NCBI RefSeq assembly: GCF_008710285.1
Contig: NZ_VYQF01000001.1
Coordinates: forward strand, 2,163,351 to 2,227,350
Length of the DNA: 64,000 bases
Source: Ginsengibacter hankyongi
GTDB lineage: Bacteria; Bacteroidota; Bacteroidia; Chitinophagales; Chitinophagaceae
Direction: 5' to 3'
The notes beneath the pieces were generated by a model. That model ran no database searches. It saw only the letters and a program-made list of their open reading frames with translations, and was not told the DNA's origin. Every line of letters starts with the position of its first letter. The first letter of the stretch is position 1. Below are positions 9,748 through 18,176 of the stretch, one piece after another. The translations under genes and the position numbers were made by a program.

Positions 9748-10137
9748 TTATAGGTTTTTTAAAATCTTTTGCTGTGCTGCTTTCAGTTCTTCCTGTGAAA
9801 GATGTAATTTTTTTCTTGTAAAATTTAAATCATCAGCATTATTTATAGGAACCAGGTGCATGTGTGCATGAGGTACTTCAAGGCCGACAACACTTATTCC
9901 ACACCTGTTACAATCAAAAGATTTTTCTATTGCTTTTGCAATGGGCGTTGCAAATTCTAAAATATCTTTAAGGTAATCGCCAGGCATATCAAAAAAGTTA
10001 TCAATCTCCAGTTTTGGAATAACAAGTGTATGCCCTTTAGCCAAAGGATTAATATCGAGAAATGCAAAGAATTTTTCGTTCTCCGCAATCTTATAACAGG
10101 GAATCTCTCCTTTAATTATCTTTGAAAAAACAGTCAT
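9748..10137 (-). CDS. HIT family nucleotide hydrolase/transferase
   Basis: 129 aa. The histidine-triad motif HAHMHLVP (residues 90-97) is intact, and the N-terminal SKIIKGEIPCYKIAEN segment is that of the HinT-like branch. In known members this branch hydrolyses purine nucleoside phosphoramidates or related adenylates. Cytoplasmic. It begins 8 bp after the greA stop on the same strand and is probably in the same transcript, an arrangement common in Bacteroidetes. Confidence 0.93.
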   Translation of the reverse strand: MTVFSKIIKGEIPCYKIAENEKFFAFLDINPLAKGHTLVIPKLEIDNFFDMPGDYLKDILEFATPIAKAIEKSFDCNRCGISVVGLEVPHAHMHLVPINNADDLNFTRKKLHLSQEELKAAQQKILKNL

Positions 10138-10144
10138 ACTATTT

Positions 10145-10618
10145 CTACGCGGTTATATTTTCTATTTTAAATTTTATCATTCCGGCAGGAACTTTTATCT
10201 CTGCAGTTTCTCCAACCGCTTTACCAAGTAACCCTTTCCCAATTGGTGAAGCCGCTGAAATTTTTTGCAACTTAAGATCGGCTTCCTTTTCAGATACAAT
10301 CTGGTAAGTAACTTGTTTTTTTGTCGCAAGATTAGTAAGAGTAACTTTAGTAAGAATTGAAACTTTGCTGGTATCTATGGCATTTTCGTCTACAATTCTT
10401 GCCGTAGCAATTATAGTTTCTAATTGTTTTATTTTGGCTTCCAGTATTCCCTGGGCTTCCTTTGCCGCATCGTATTCCGCATTTTCTTTTAAATCGCCTT
10501 TTTCACGGGCTTCACCTATAGCCTTTGATGCCGCAGGCCTTTCAACACCTTTCATGTGTTGAAGTTCAGCTTTCATTTGTTCAAATGTCTCGTGAGTTAC
10601 ATAATTAATCTGGCTCAT
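10145..10618 (-). CDS. greA: Transcription elongation factor GreA
   Basis: 157 aa, the normal length. The N-terminal half is the antiparallel coiled coil that enters the RNA polymerase secondary channel (GVERPAASKAIGEAREKGDLKENAEYDAAKEAQ, with the acidic tip D-x-x-E-N-A-E-Y), and the C-terminal half is the FKBP-like domain with SPIGKGLLGKAVGE. It stimulates transcript cleavage in backtracked complexes. The ATG at 10618 is preceded on the minus strand by a terminator hairpin (10659-10697), so greA-HIT form a separate unit from the upstream dehydrogenase. Confidence 0.97.
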   Translation of the reverse strand: MSQINYVTHETFEQMKAELQHMKGVERPAASKAIGEAREKGDLKENAEYDAAKEAQGILEAKIKQLETIIATARIVDENAIDTSKVSILTKVTLTNLATKKQVTYQIVSEKEADLKLQKISAASPIGKGLLGKAVGETAEIKVPAGMIKFKIENITA

Positions 10619-10658
10619 AACCTCATTTTTAAATTAATAGTTTCTTTAGGGTAAATCG

Positions 10659-10697
10659 AAAAAAAATACAACGCCCCATTATTAGTGAGACGTTGTA
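10659..10697 (-). terminator. Intrinsic terminator between the dehydrogenase and greA
   Basis: Read on the minus strand, TACAACG and CGTTGTA pair around an 18-nt loop and are followed within two bases by a T8 run. It would end the ridA/dehydrogenase transcript before greA. Confidence 0.6.
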
Positions 10698-10726
10698 TAA
10701 TCACAAATATAAAAAAAAATGAATAA

Positions 10727-11656
10727 TTATTCTAACTCAAGCTTTTTAAGTAAAACTTTTGCCATTTTATAAAAAGCTTCAACACTATATCCTGCAATAT
10801 GTGGAGTTAAAATTACATTTGGTTGCGCAATAAGAGTGTTTAATTGCTGGTTTTCCTCCTTTGTATAGGTTTCTAGTTTTTCATTTTCAAGCACGTCGAG
10901 AGCGGCACCGGCAATCTTTTTATTTTTTAATGCGTTTATCAAAGCATTCGTGTTGGTTACTTTGCCCCTGCATGTCGAAATAAAAAAAGGAGATTTTTCT
11001 AATGAATTAAAAAACTTTTCGTTGGCCATGTGATGGGTTTCATCTGTAAGCGGAACATGCATGCTGATCACATCAGCATACCTGCAAATCTGCTCAAAGT
11101 TGGCCTCTTTTACATAGCCTGAACTAAAGCCAAAATTATATTTATCGTACGCAAGAACGGTTACTCCAAAAGAAGATAATAATTTTGCAAAGGCCGAACC
11201 TGTATTTCCGTAACCTATAATACCAATAGTTCTTTCATTTAATTCCACGCCCCGGTTTGCTTCCCGGTTCCATTTCCTGTCTTTAATTTCCTCGTAGCTT
11301 GAGCTTATTTTATTAGTAAGATTGAGCAACATTCCCAATGCATGTTCCGCAACAGCATTGCGGTTACCTTCGGGACTGCTTACACAACGTATTCCTTTTG
11401 AAGTAGCATATTCCACATCAATTAATTCCATACCGCTCCCTAATCGCCCAATCCAGTTGAGCCGTGAAGCTTTATCAATAAGAGATTTGTCAATAGGTAA
11501 ACGTGTAGTTACGATTATACCATCGGCCTGGCTTATGGTTGCACTTAATTCTTCATAACTTATTTTTTCATTATGAAGAACTGAATACCCTTTTTGTTGA
11601 AGTGCATCAAGTAAATAATTATGCACCTTGGATGTAATGATTACCTGCTTTTTCAA
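10727..11656 (-). CDS. D-2-hydroxyacid dehydrogenase (SerA-like)
   Basis: 309 aa NAD-dependent dehydrogenase. The Rossmann fingerprint [16 protein letters not shown], the catalytic Arg in STCRGKV, the Glu in ALDVLENE and the His in TPHIAGYS are all present. It resembles short phosphoglycerate dehydrogenases without an ACT regulatory domain, so it may make 3-phosphohydroxypyruvate for serine. serC lies about 30 kb away beside the DUF1015 gene rather than adjacent, so a SerA role is plausible but not proven. It follows ridA by 12 bp on the same strand. Confidence 0.85.
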   Translation of the reverse strand: MKKQVIITSKVHNYLLDALQQKGYSVLHNEKISYEELSATISQADGIIVTTRLPIDKSLIDKASRLNWIGRLGSGMELIDVEYATSKGIRCVSSPEGNRNAVAEHALGMLLNLTNKISSSYEEIKDRKWNREANRGVELNERTIGIIGYGNTGSAFAKLLSSFGVTVLAYDKYNFGFSSGYVKEANFEQICRYADVISMHVPLTDETHHMANEKFFNSLEKSPFFISTCRGKVTNTNALINALKNKKIAGAALDVLENEKLETYTKEENQQLNTLIAQPNVILTPHIAGYSVEAFYKMAKVLLKKLELE

Positions 11657-11668
11657 GATAAATTTATT

Positions 11669-12049
11669 TTATTCCGCGGCTATCATACTTATTTCAACGT
11701 TAACATCTTTAGGTAATCCTTTAACTGCCACTGTTTCCCTGGCAGGGAAATTTAAATTAAAGAATTTACCGTAAACCTCATTGACAGATGTAAACAAGCT
11801 CATATCTTTTAAAAAGATGGTTGTTTTTAACACATGTTCAAACTCAAGCCCGGCTTCATTCAAAATTGCCTTTAAATTACTCATTACCTGTTCGGTTTCT
11901 TTTTGGATGTTATCAGTAATGAGTTCAGACGTACCCGGTTTTATGGCAACCTGCCCCGAGATAAAAAGCATCCCGTTAGCTTTCACTGCCTGGCTGTAAG
12001 GCCCTATAGGATCGGGTGCATGTGATGTATTAATAATTTTCTTGTCCAT
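11669..12049 (-). CDS. ridA: RidA family reactive-intermediate deaminase
   Basis: 126 aa, full length for the YjgF/YER057c/UK114 family. Recognisable blocks are APDPIGPYSQAV, LFISGQVAI, the central LKTTIFLKDM and the C-terminal PARETVAVKGLPKDVNVEISMIA, which includes the conserved Arg that anchors the substrate carboxylate. Known RidA enzymes hydrolyse enamine/imine intermediates of PLP enzymes to keto acids and ammonia in the cytoplasm. It is first in a unit with the hydroxyacid dehydrogenase. A minus-strand TAGGTTTG box at 12101-12108 is a candidate -7 element. Confidence 0.94.
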   Translation of the reverse strand: MDKKIINTSHAPDPIGPYSQAVKANGMLFISGQVAIKPGTSELITDNIQKETEQVMSNLKAILNEAGLEFEHVLKTTIFLKDMSLFTSVNEVYGKFFNLNFPARETVAVKGLPKDVNVEISMIAAE

Positions 12050-12100
12050 TTTTATTTTTTAAAAGAGGATAATAAAGTTGCAAAACTTTCCATCAAATAA

Positions 12101-12114
12101 CAAACCTATTTTTG
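12101..12114. promoter_or_regulatory. Overlapping divergent -7 boxes between ridA and the HCDH-like gene
   Basis: On the minus strand 12101-12108 reads TAGGTTTG, and on the plus strand 12107-12114 reads TATTTTTG. Both match the Bacteroidetes -7 consensus TAnnTTTG and overlap by two bases. No good -33 boxes were found at normal spacing, so support is partial. Confidence 0.4.
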
Positions 12115-12126
12115 CAAAAAATTAAT

Positions 12127-12756
12127 ATGAAGTTGATTGTTGTAGCAAAGGTAGAACAACAGGAAGAAATTCTATTAAAGAATACTAATCGTGATGTGGA
12201 AATAATTTTTTCGGGTACTGGCGCAGAGTTAGACGGTAATGAAAATTGTGACGCGGTTTTTTATTTAAACGAGGATGAGATTACCGATATAAATAAGTTT
12301 CCTGGCAAACCGGTTTATATTAATTCTGTTATAGAAACCTTAGCAGAAAAGAAGTTGCCGGATAATTTCAGCCGCATAAACGGATGGACGGGATTTCTAA
12401 AAAGACCGATGTGGGAAATAGCAACCAACAACAGAAATGTTACCAGCAACCTATTTGAGCAACTTGGGTGGAATGTTGTTTTTGTAAAAGATGAGCCGGG
12501 ATTAGTTGCTGCACGTGTAATTAGTATGATTGTAAATGAAGCGTTTTTTGCACTTGGAGAAAGCGTTAGTACAAGGGAACAAATCGATCTTGCCATGAAG
12601 CTCGGGACAAACTACCCGTATGGTCCGTTTGAATGGGGAGAAAAAATAGGGTTAAACAATATTTACAACTTATTGCAAAAACTATCGGCAACGGATAAAC
12701 GCTATTCTGTTGCACCTTTTTTGAAAAAAAAATATTTTGAATTGCCTGGTCAATAA
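12127..12756 (+). CDS. 3-hydroxyacyl-CoA dehydrogenase-like protein with degenerate NAD domain
   Basis: 209 aa from the ATG at 12127; an in-frame TTG at 12112 is less likely because it overlaps a -7 box. The C-terminal 110 residues match the helical 3-hydroxyacyl-CoA dehydrogenase C-domain (DEPGLVAARVISMIVNEAFFALGE, then EQIDLAMKLGTNYPYGPFEWGEKIGL). The N-terminal 100 residues lack a GxGxxG nucleotide-binding loop and are too short for a full Rossmann domain. It is therefore unlikely to be a normal NAD-dependent beta-oxidation enzyme. It ends 6 bp before tsaB and is probably co-transcribed. Confidence 0.75.
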   Translation: MKLIVVAKVEQQEEILLKNTNRDVEIIFSGTGAELDGNENCDAVFYLNEDEITDINKFPGKPVYINSVIETLAEKKLPDNFSRINGWTGFLKRPMWEIATNNRNVTSNLFEQLGWNVVFVKDEPGLVAARVISMIVNEAFFALGESVSTREQIDLAMKLGTNYPYGPFEWGEKIGLNNIYNLLQKLSATDKRYSVAPFLKKKYFELPGQ

Positions 12757-12762
12757 AATAAA

Positions 12763-13437
12763 ATGTCTTACATCTTAAATATTCATATTGCCACTGAAAC
12801 AGCTATCATCAACATAATAAAAGACGGGAAAATTCTCGGAACTTTTACAAATAATGATACGAAGCAACACGCATCTTTTCTTCACACAGCAATCAGGGAA
12901 CTATTACAAACGCACGAAGTGGATATAAAGAAATTGAGCGCTGTGGGTGTTAGTGCCGGTCCCGGCTCTTACACAGGCATACGCGTTGGGCTTTCCACGG
13001 CAAAAGGGTTGTGTTATGCCTTACATATTCCACTTATAACTTTTAATTCTTTAGAGTTGATGGCCCTTTCTGCAATTGTGGCTATCGGGGATGCTGAGGC
13101 CCTTTACTGCCCAATGATTGATGCCAGGCGAATGGAAGTTTACGCTGCGCTTTACGATTACAAATTACTGGAAATCGCCCCTCCTTCGGCAATGGTTGTT
13201 GATGAAAATTCTTTTGCTGACATACTGCATTCAAAAAAAATATATTTCACAGGCAGCGGTATTGATAAATTTAAAACAATCACAAAAAATATAAATTCTG
13301 TTTTTATAAATTGCCGAATTTCAAGTGAATCTTTGTGCTCGGTTTCATGGAAAAAATATTACAAAAAAGAATTTGAAAACATCCCCTATGCCCAACCGTT
13401 ATATATAAAAGATTTTTATACTATTTTGAAAAGATAA
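12763..13437 (+). CDS. tsaB: tRNA threonylcarbamoyladenosine biosynthesis protein TsaB
   Basis: 224 aa ASKHA-fold partner of TsaD in the t6A37 tRNA modification complex. The N-terminal IATETAIINI segment, the AVGVSAGPGSYTGIRVGLSTAKGL block near residue 60-85 and the CPMIDARRMEVYAALYD block are diagnostic. TsaB is non-catalytic and activates TsaD together with TsaE. tsaD and tsaE are not in the window. It follows the HCDH-like gene by 6 bp, a frequent Bacteroidetes pairing of unknown meaning. Confidence 0.93.
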   Translation: MSYILNIHIATETAIINIIKDGKILGTFTNNDTKQHASFLHTAIRELLQTHEVDIKKLSAVGVSAGPGSYTGIRVGLSTAKGLCYALHIPLITFNSLELMALSAIVAIGDAEALYCPMIDARRMEVYAALYDYKLLEIAPPSAMVVDENSFADILHSKKIYFTGSGIDKFKTITKNINSVFINCRISSESLCSVSWKKYYKKEFENIPYAQPLYIKDFYTILKR

Positions 13438-13506
13438 AGGCTGATGCCTGTAAAAGACTTTTATTTTTTTTTATTTAACCTCCTATATATTTTTATTGTC
13501 AATATG

Positions 13507-13514
13507 TATCTTTG
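13507..13514 (+). promoter_or_regulatory. -7 promoter box for the ArsR-type gene
   Basis: TATCTTTG is an exact TAnnTTTG match, about 45 bp before the ATG at 13559. No TTG is found at the usual spacing, so the -33 part is weak. Confidence 0.5.
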
Positions 13515-13558
13515 TGTAGTTGTGAGTTAAGGTAATATAATTAATAAACTATAATATT

Positions 13559-13912
13559 ATGACCGTTTCCGGCCCCATCCAATATTTAAATGAAAAAGGG
13601 CAAGGCGCAGAAAATGAAAACCTTCCTGATATTGATTACCACAATGTTAAAAAGGCAGCCCTGGTTTTAAGGGCATTAAATCATAAGCTTCGGCAACAGG
13701 TGATTAAAACCATTCACGAGAATAAAAGGCTTACCGTTACTGAGCTCTATGTAAAGTTGCGCCTTGAACAATCTGTTGCGTCACAGCACCTCGCTATCTT
13801 AAGAAAAGCAGGAATTGTAACTGCCAAACGTGATGGTAAATTTATTTTTTATACAATAAATTTTTCCAGAATTGATGCCATTAATCAATTTGTAAAAAGT
13901 CTTGTAGGATGA
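13559..13912 (+). CDS. ArsR-family winged-helix regulator without metal-site cysteines
   Basis: 117 aa. The winged-helix region LRALNHKLRQQVIKTIHENKRLTVTELYVKLRLEQSVASQHLAILRKAGIVTAKRDGKFIFYTIN is a clear ArsR/SmtB-type DNA-binding domain with the recognition helix SVASQHLAILRKAG. The protein contains no Cys at all, so the classical alpha-3 metal site and the thiol switch of SqrR/BigR-like sulfur sensors are both absent. The N-terminal 25 residues look disordered. It lies 139 bp before the tandem-rhodanese gene on the same strand, so it may regulate it, but the ligand is unknown. Confidence 0.85.
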   Translation: MTVSGPIQYLNEKGQGAENENLPDIDYHNVKKAALVLRALNHKLRQQVIKTIHENKRLTVTELYVKLRLEQSVASQHLAILRKAGIVTAKRDGKFIFYTINFSRIDAINQFVKSLVG

Positions 13913-13964
13913 TTTTTTAACTTCCACTTCCCACATCCTTTACAATTTGGTTCTCTTTTATTTT

Positions 13965-13972
13965 TACTTTTG
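13965..13972 (+). promoter_or_regulatory. -7 promoter box for the rhodanese gene
   Basis: TACTTTTG matches TAnnTTTG, about 80 bp upstream of the rhodanese ATG. The nearest TTTG upstream (13946-13949) is only 15 bp away, shorter than usual, so the -33 assignment is uncertain. Confidence 0.4.
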
Positions 13973-14051
13973 CAAATAATTTTTAATCAAGCTATTTCTT
14001 AGAACAAATGGATTGATATATTGATTAAAAATTATTTAAAAAAATATTTAT

Positions 14052-14750
14052 ATGTATTTGAAACAAATAAATGCCGACATCAACCCTGAAGGATCAGGCA
14101 GCCTTTCGCCATTAAATGTAAATGACTTTAAATCGAAAATGGCGGGCGACAGTTTGGTTCTTGATACAAGATCGGCCGCAGAATTTTCCAATGGCTTTAT
14201 TCCAGGCTCGATATTTATAGGCCTGGAAGGAAGATTTGCTGAATGGGCCCGAAGCATTTTATCTTATCACCTGCCCATTATTTTGGTTACCGATTTTGGG
14301 AAAGAGGAAGAAACCGTTATAAGGCTTGCCAGCAGTGGATTTACCAAGGTTGAAGGCTATCTTAGTGGCGGGTTTGAATCCTGGAAACAAGCTGGTGAAA
14401 AAATTGATATTATTATCGATATTGAAGCTGATGAATTTGCTATGGATATTCCTTTCGATGATAATCTTATAATTGTAGATGTTCGTGAAGAAAATGAATT
14501 TAATGAAGGCCATGTGAAAGATGCCATCAACCTGCCGTTAACCGATATGACAGATATTGCGCAAATTGCCCAACTGGAAGAAACCCAAAATATTTATCTG
14601 CATTCTGCAAGTGGCTATAGAAGCCTGATAGCTGCTTCCGTCTTAAAGAAACAAGGTTATCATAATATTAGAAATGTTGTAGGCGGATGGGTAAAAATTA
14701 AAGAGCAAAATGCTATCAAAACTGAAAAAGAAGCAAGAATATTAAATTAA
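14052..14750 (+). CDS. Tandem rhodanese-domain protein, both active-site Cys missing
   Basis: 232 aa with two rhodanese folds (about residues 18-115 and 128-222). The layout resembles the C-terminal part of Bacteroidetes fusions of an MBL-fold domain with two rhodanese domains, but the MBL half is absent here; only 139 bp separate this ATG from the previous gene. In repeat 1 the active-site loop reads LVTDFGKEEETV, and in repeat 2 it reads YLHSASGYRS, where active members have HCAGGYRS-like loops. Ser thus replaces Cys in repeat 2, so sulfurtransferase activity is unlikely. A role as a binding module or a partner of a separate MBL protein is possible. Confidence 0.82.
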   Translation: MYLKQINADINPEGSGSLSPLNVNDFKSKMAGDSLVLDTRSAAEFSNGFIPGSIFIGLEGRFAEWARSILSYHLPIILVTDFGKEEETVIRLASSGFTKVEGYLSGGFESWKQAGEKIDIIIDIEADEFAMDIPFDDNLIIVDVREENEFNEGHVKDAINLPLTDMTDIAQIAQLEETQNIYLHSASGYRSLIAASVLKKQGYHNIRNVVGGWVKIKEQNAIKTEKEARILN

Positions 14751-14838
14751 AACCTACATCAATAACAGCTCCAAAAAATTTTTTTTTATTGATTCTTTGG
14801 ATATAATTTTGAGATCAATTTATGAATCTCCCTAATCT

Positions 14839-14935
14839 ATAGCTGCTCCTCTGCAACAAAAGAATTTAGTCCATTCTTTCTTTTAGAATCCAATTTCAAG
14901 TTCCGAAAAATATAGTGCTGTTCCTCTGCAAAAGG
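14839..14935 (+). repeat. Pair of imperfect direct repeats in a gene-free 308-bp stretch
   Basis: TATAGCTGCTCCTCTGCAAC (from 14839) and TATAGTGCTGTTCCTCTGCA (from 14911) share a TATAG-(T)GCTG(C/T)TCCTCTGCA core, spaced about 72 bp apart. No ORF, clear promoter or terminator was seen in 14751-15058 apart from this pair. Confidence 0.5.
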
Positions 14936-15058
14936 CTTGTTCAAATTATTAGAACTTACTGATTTTAGTTACGGGTTGATTAAAAAGTCAATCGAACATT
15001 GCTGGCTTTATAGATACAATTTTAGCAACATTTATTTCAGCACTATAAACTCTTATTT

Positions 15059-15550
15059 ATGAAACAAAAATTTCTTTCAACTTTTATGTTGTTCATTATC
15101 GGCTTGACCATGCATGGTCAAACTTTACAACTATGGACATGGGATACCTATAGAATTAAATTTAAAGCACCGGATAATCTCGTAGTTCAGAAAAATGATG
15201 CAACGGTTTACGAGGCCACCAATAAGGCTATGGCATTGGATATTTATCCGCGTAAAGGAGAAAATCTTACTTATGACGGTATGAAAAATGCTATTATTAA
15301 GTGGGCAAATGATTTAGACCTAAGTTACAATACAGAAAATTCTGCAGGCGATACTCAACCTATTTATCTTGAAAATATTAATGGGTATTGGGGTTGTGCT
15401 ATTGACGGCTCCAAAACTGGTTTCCCTGCAACTGTAATGCTTATAGTAAATCCTGACTATCCCGACCTGAGTTTTTATATCTGGATATCTTATTCGAAGG
15501 AATACTATCACGATGCTGTGGCTGTTTTAAAGAGCTTTACGCCAATGTAA
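15059..15550 (+). CDS. Small secreted protein, function unknown
   Basis: 163 aa with a Sec signal peptide (1-20, MKQKFLST then a hydrophobic core ending MHGQ). The mature part has alternating strands and helices, with TYRIKFKAPDNLVV and a C-terminal YYHDAVAVLKSFTPM helix, suggesting a compact alpha/beta fold. I do not recognise a named family; similar proteins of this size are common among secreted Bacteroidetes proteins. It has its own terminator at 15654 and no partner genes close by. Confidence 0.7.
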   Translation: MKQKFLSTFMLFIIGLTMHGQTLQLWTWDTYRIKFKAPDNLVVQKNDATVYEATNKAMALDIYPRKGENLTYDGMKNAIIKWANDLDLSYNTENSAGDTQPIYLENINGYWGCAIDGSKTGFPATVMLIVNPDYPDLSFYIWISYSKEYYHDAVAVLKSFTPM

Positions 15551-15653
15551 TTAAGCCAAAGAAAGTTTAAGCGATTTAATATCGACATAATCTGGTGTAC
15601 AGGTATGAACCGCTCGGAATATATGATATGATTGGAATTTTTTTTTATAATTT

Positions 15654-15683
15654 AAACCGCCGTAATGACGTGGCGGTTTTTTT
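15654..15683 (+). terminator. Intrinsic terminator after the small secreted protein gene
   Basis: AAACCGCC and GGCGGTTT pair around a 10-nt loop and run into a T tract. It lies about 100 bp after the stop codon. Confidence 0.75.
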
Positions 15684-15826
15684 GCGTAGGTGTTTATTGT
15701 TGTCTAGTACCGAGTTACGTATGATGAATTTAGCAATATATATTTCTGGCATAGTTTTCTCTGGCGTGGGGTAGGATAAGCGACTTTACAGATAACGCAT
15801 AATAAGGACAAAAAAATAAGTGAATT

Positions 15827-16282
15827 ATGAAAAAATTATTAATAGTCATTGCAATGGCCTCTGCTTTTGGAGCATGCAAAAACGGCTCTTCAGATTTAGA
15901 AACTAACAAGGTAATGCTTACTGACACTACTGGCCGGTATAACAATACCACTTCATCAGATACGGCTATAACAACACATAAGGTGACAAAGCCTTATAAT
16001 CATGAATCGAATGAAAGTAGCAGTAAAACAACAAGTTCATCATCTACGTCGGGAGATAAAACACGCTCAACAACTAGTGAGAAAACTACTACAACCACAA
16101 CCGCTACAAAGAAAGGCTGGAGTAATAGAGCAAAAGATGCTGTTATAGGTGGAGCGGCCGGCGCAGTTGGGGGCGCCATTATTAGCAAAAAGAAAGGAAA
16201 GGGAGCTATAATTGGTGGTATTGCCGGCGCAGCGGGCGGATATATCATCGGTAATGCAAAAGATAAAAAAACAGGCAGATAA
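15827..16282 (+). CDS. Lipoprotein with C-terminal glycine zipper
   Basis: 151 aa. The N-terminal signal ends at a lipobox-like AFGAC, so Cys17 is the likely lipidated residue. Residues 35-95 are a low-complexity Ser/Thr-rich linker. The C-terminal part (about 103-145) is a glycine zipper with repeated GGAAGAVGGAII and GGIAGAAGGYII units separated by KKKGKG, similar to YMGG-like/Rick-17kDa-type zippers that associate with membranes. Its function is unknown; the zipper suggests outer-membrane association. Confidence 0.78.
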   Translation: MKKLLIVIAMASAFGACKNGSSDLETNKVMLTDTTGRYNNTTSSDTAITTHKVTKPYNHESNESSSKTTSSSSTSGDKTRSTTSEKTTTTTTATKKGWSNRAKDAVIGGAAGAVGGAIISKKKGKGAIIGGIAGAAGGYIIGNAKDKKTGR

Positions 16283-16444
16283 TTTTTACAGCTTATTTTT
16301 AAATTAAATTAACGATGAAATGAAAAATCAGTTAGTAAGAATTTTCCCTGAGTCCGAAGTTTATAAATTTTATTGCTCCATGACAGAATATTTATCATTT
16401 TGACTGATATTTAAAACATTTATAATAAAATTCAAACATAAGCG

Positions 16445-16972
16445 ATGAAAAAATTTCTTTTTGCTCCCGCAGTACTCTTAATTGGATTGATATCCTGCAA
16501 TTCCGGAACGGGGAATGAGAGCTCTTCTTCAGATTCAACAAGTAGTCAGAATGACACCACGACCATGCAGGCTGACTCGTCTCATACTGCAATGAATACT
16601 ACAACGATGGATGCACTACCGGCTGTTCCCGCCGGAGCGAAGGTTTATTTTAAAAACCTTAAAGATGGTCAAACGGTTTCATCTCCATTAAAAGTAGAAA
16701 TGGGTGCCACGAATATTTCTGTTGATTCAGCAGGAACAATAAAACAAAACTCAGGGCATTTTCATATTATAATTGATGATGGCGATTCTACAGCCTCTGG
16801 AGTTGTTGTGCGTAAAGACAGTACTCACCTCCATTTTGGAAATGCGCAAAAAGAAGCAACTGTTACTTTATCGCCGGGCAAGCACCGCTTAGCACTACAG
16901 TTTGCAGATGGAATTCATCGTTCTTATGGAAGTAAATTATCCGAAGCAATTACTTTGAATGTAAAGAAATAA
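16445..16972 (+). CDS. DUF4399 lipoprotein
   Basis: 175 aa lipoprotein with lipobox LISC (Cys19) followed by a Ser/Thr-rich linker of about 40 residues. The C-terminal 110 residues match DUF4399: GAKVYFKNLKDGQTVSSPLKVEMGA, then SGHFHIIID, then THLHFGNAQKEATVTLSPGKHRLALQFADG. The conserved His residues in GHFHI and HLHFG suggest metal or ligand binding (inference). It is followed by a strong terminator. The neighbouring glycine-zipper lipoprotein gene lies 160 bp upstream and may be transcribed separately. Confidence 0.85.
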   Translation: MKKFLFAPAVLLIGLISCNSGTGNESSSSDSTSSQNDTTTMQADSSHTAMNTTTMDALPAVPAGAKVYFKNLKDGQTVSSPLKVEMGATNISVDSAGTIKQNSGHFHIIIDDGDSTASGVVVRKDSTHLHFGNAQKEATVTLSPGKHRLALQFADGIHRSYGSKLSEAITLNVKK

Positions 16973-16992
16973 ATTTCAAAATAACTCAAGTC

Positions 16993-17018
16993 AACTCCGG
17001 CACAACCGGAGTTTTTTT
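16993..17018 (+). terminator. Intrinsic terminator after the DUF4399 gene
   Basis: AACTCCGG and CCGGAGTT pair around CACAA and continue into a T run. It sits between convergent genes. Confidence 0.85.
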
Positions 17019-17050
17019 ATTTGATAAAGGGAGCTATGTATAAATTGCGG

Positions 17051-18118
17051 TCAAGCTTTTTTAGCTCTTTCATATTGAAGGGGCCAGGGTATATCAACAT
17101 TGAGTTCCCTCGCGGCATGTAACGGGAAATAAGGGTCTCGTAAAAACTGCCGGGCTATCACAATAATGTCGGCCTGGCCTTTAGCAAGAATTTCTTCTGC
17201 CTGTTCTGCTGTAGTAATAAGCCCTACAGCACCAGTGAGTATCCCACTTTCTTTTTTAATTTTTTCTGAAAAAGGAACTTGATACAGTGCCCCTAAAGTA
17301 ATTTTTTGATTGTGCGAATTGCCTCCGGAAGAACAATCTATGAGATCAACTCCTTTAGCTTTTAAAATTAATGCAAGCTCTACAGAGTCCTCTATGTTCC
17401 AGCCTCCTTCAATCCATTCAGTGGCAGAGATACGGACAAACAGTGGCAAATCTTTTTTAATTACTTTCCTTACGGCTTCAACAATTTCCACTAATATTTT
17501 TATACGATTTTCAAATTGCCCTCCATATTCATCGGAACGTTTGTTACTTAACGGAGATAAAAATTCATTTATTAAATATCCATGCGCCGCATGAATCTCG
17601 AAAACTTTGAAACCCGCCTTCAATCCCCTTTCTGCCGCTGCGCTAAAATCATTTATCACTTTGTCAATATCATCTTTATTCATTTCTCGTGGTAATGGTT
17701 CACCCGCTTTATAAGCAATTGCGCTGGGCGCCAGGGTTTGCCATGCGCCTTCATCATTTTGTAAAGCTTTGCTGCCTTTCCACGGACTCGAGTGACTTGC
17801 TTTTCGTCCTGCATGTGCAAGTTGTATTCCCGGGACCGTGCCGTTTTCTTCGAGAAATTTTGTAATTCGTTTGAGAAATTCTATATGCTCATCTTTCCAT
17901 ATGCCAAGGTCATCGGGCGTAATCCGTCCTTCAGGTGAAACGGCGGCGGCTTCAGTTAAAATAAGACCCGCTCCCCCAACAGCGCGGCTACCTAAATGCA
18001 CTAAATGCCAGTCATTGGCAAAGCCATCAATGCTGGAATATTCGCACATAGGCGACACTATTATCCTGTTCTTAAGTTCAATGCTCCTGATCTTTATAGG
18101 TTCAAAAAGTAATGCCAT
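17051..18118 (-). CDS. Old yellow enzyme family oxidoreductase (YqjM/NamA-like)
   Basis: 355 aa FMN-dependent ene-reductase. The N-terminal LFEPIKIRSIELKNRIIVSPMCEYS, the QLAHAGRKASHSSPWKG stretch, the FEIHAAHGYLINEFLSPLSNKRSDEYGG block and the C-terminal ADIIVIARQFLRDPYFPLHAARE FMN-phosphate region place it with the YqjM ('thermophilic-like') branch. The Cys in SPMCEYS is the redox-tuning Cys of that branch. It reduces activated C=C bonds with NAD(P)H, probably detoxifying electrophiles. It sits among other redox-stress genes. Confidence 0.93.
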   Translation of the reverse strand: MALLFEPIKIRSIELKNRIIVSPMCEYSSIDGFANDWHLVHLGSRAVGGAGLILTEAAAVSPEGRITPDDLGIWKDEHIEFLKRITKFLEENGTVPGIQLAHAGRKASHSSPWKGSKALQNDEGAWQTLAPSAIAYKAGEPLPREMNKDDIDKVINDFSAAAERGLKAGFKVFEIHAAHGYLINEFLSPLSNKRSDEYGGQFENRIKILVEIVEAVRKVIKKDLPLFVRISATEWIEGGWNIEDSVELALILKAKGVDLIDCSSGGNSHNQKITLGALYQVPFSEKIKKESGILTGAVGLITTAEQAEEILAKGQADIIVIARQFLRDPYFPLHAARELNVDIPWPLQYERAKKA

Positions 18119-18176
18119 TATTATCTATTGTTGAAGAATAAAAAATAATATTTAATAGGAGTTATCCATATATTTT

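Noticed and set aside
16000..16248. Minus-strand 82-codon frame rich in Ala, Pro and Val opposite the glycine-zipper gene
   Set aside because: It is the antisense of a low-complexity Gly/Ala/Thr coding region, a typical shadow frame.
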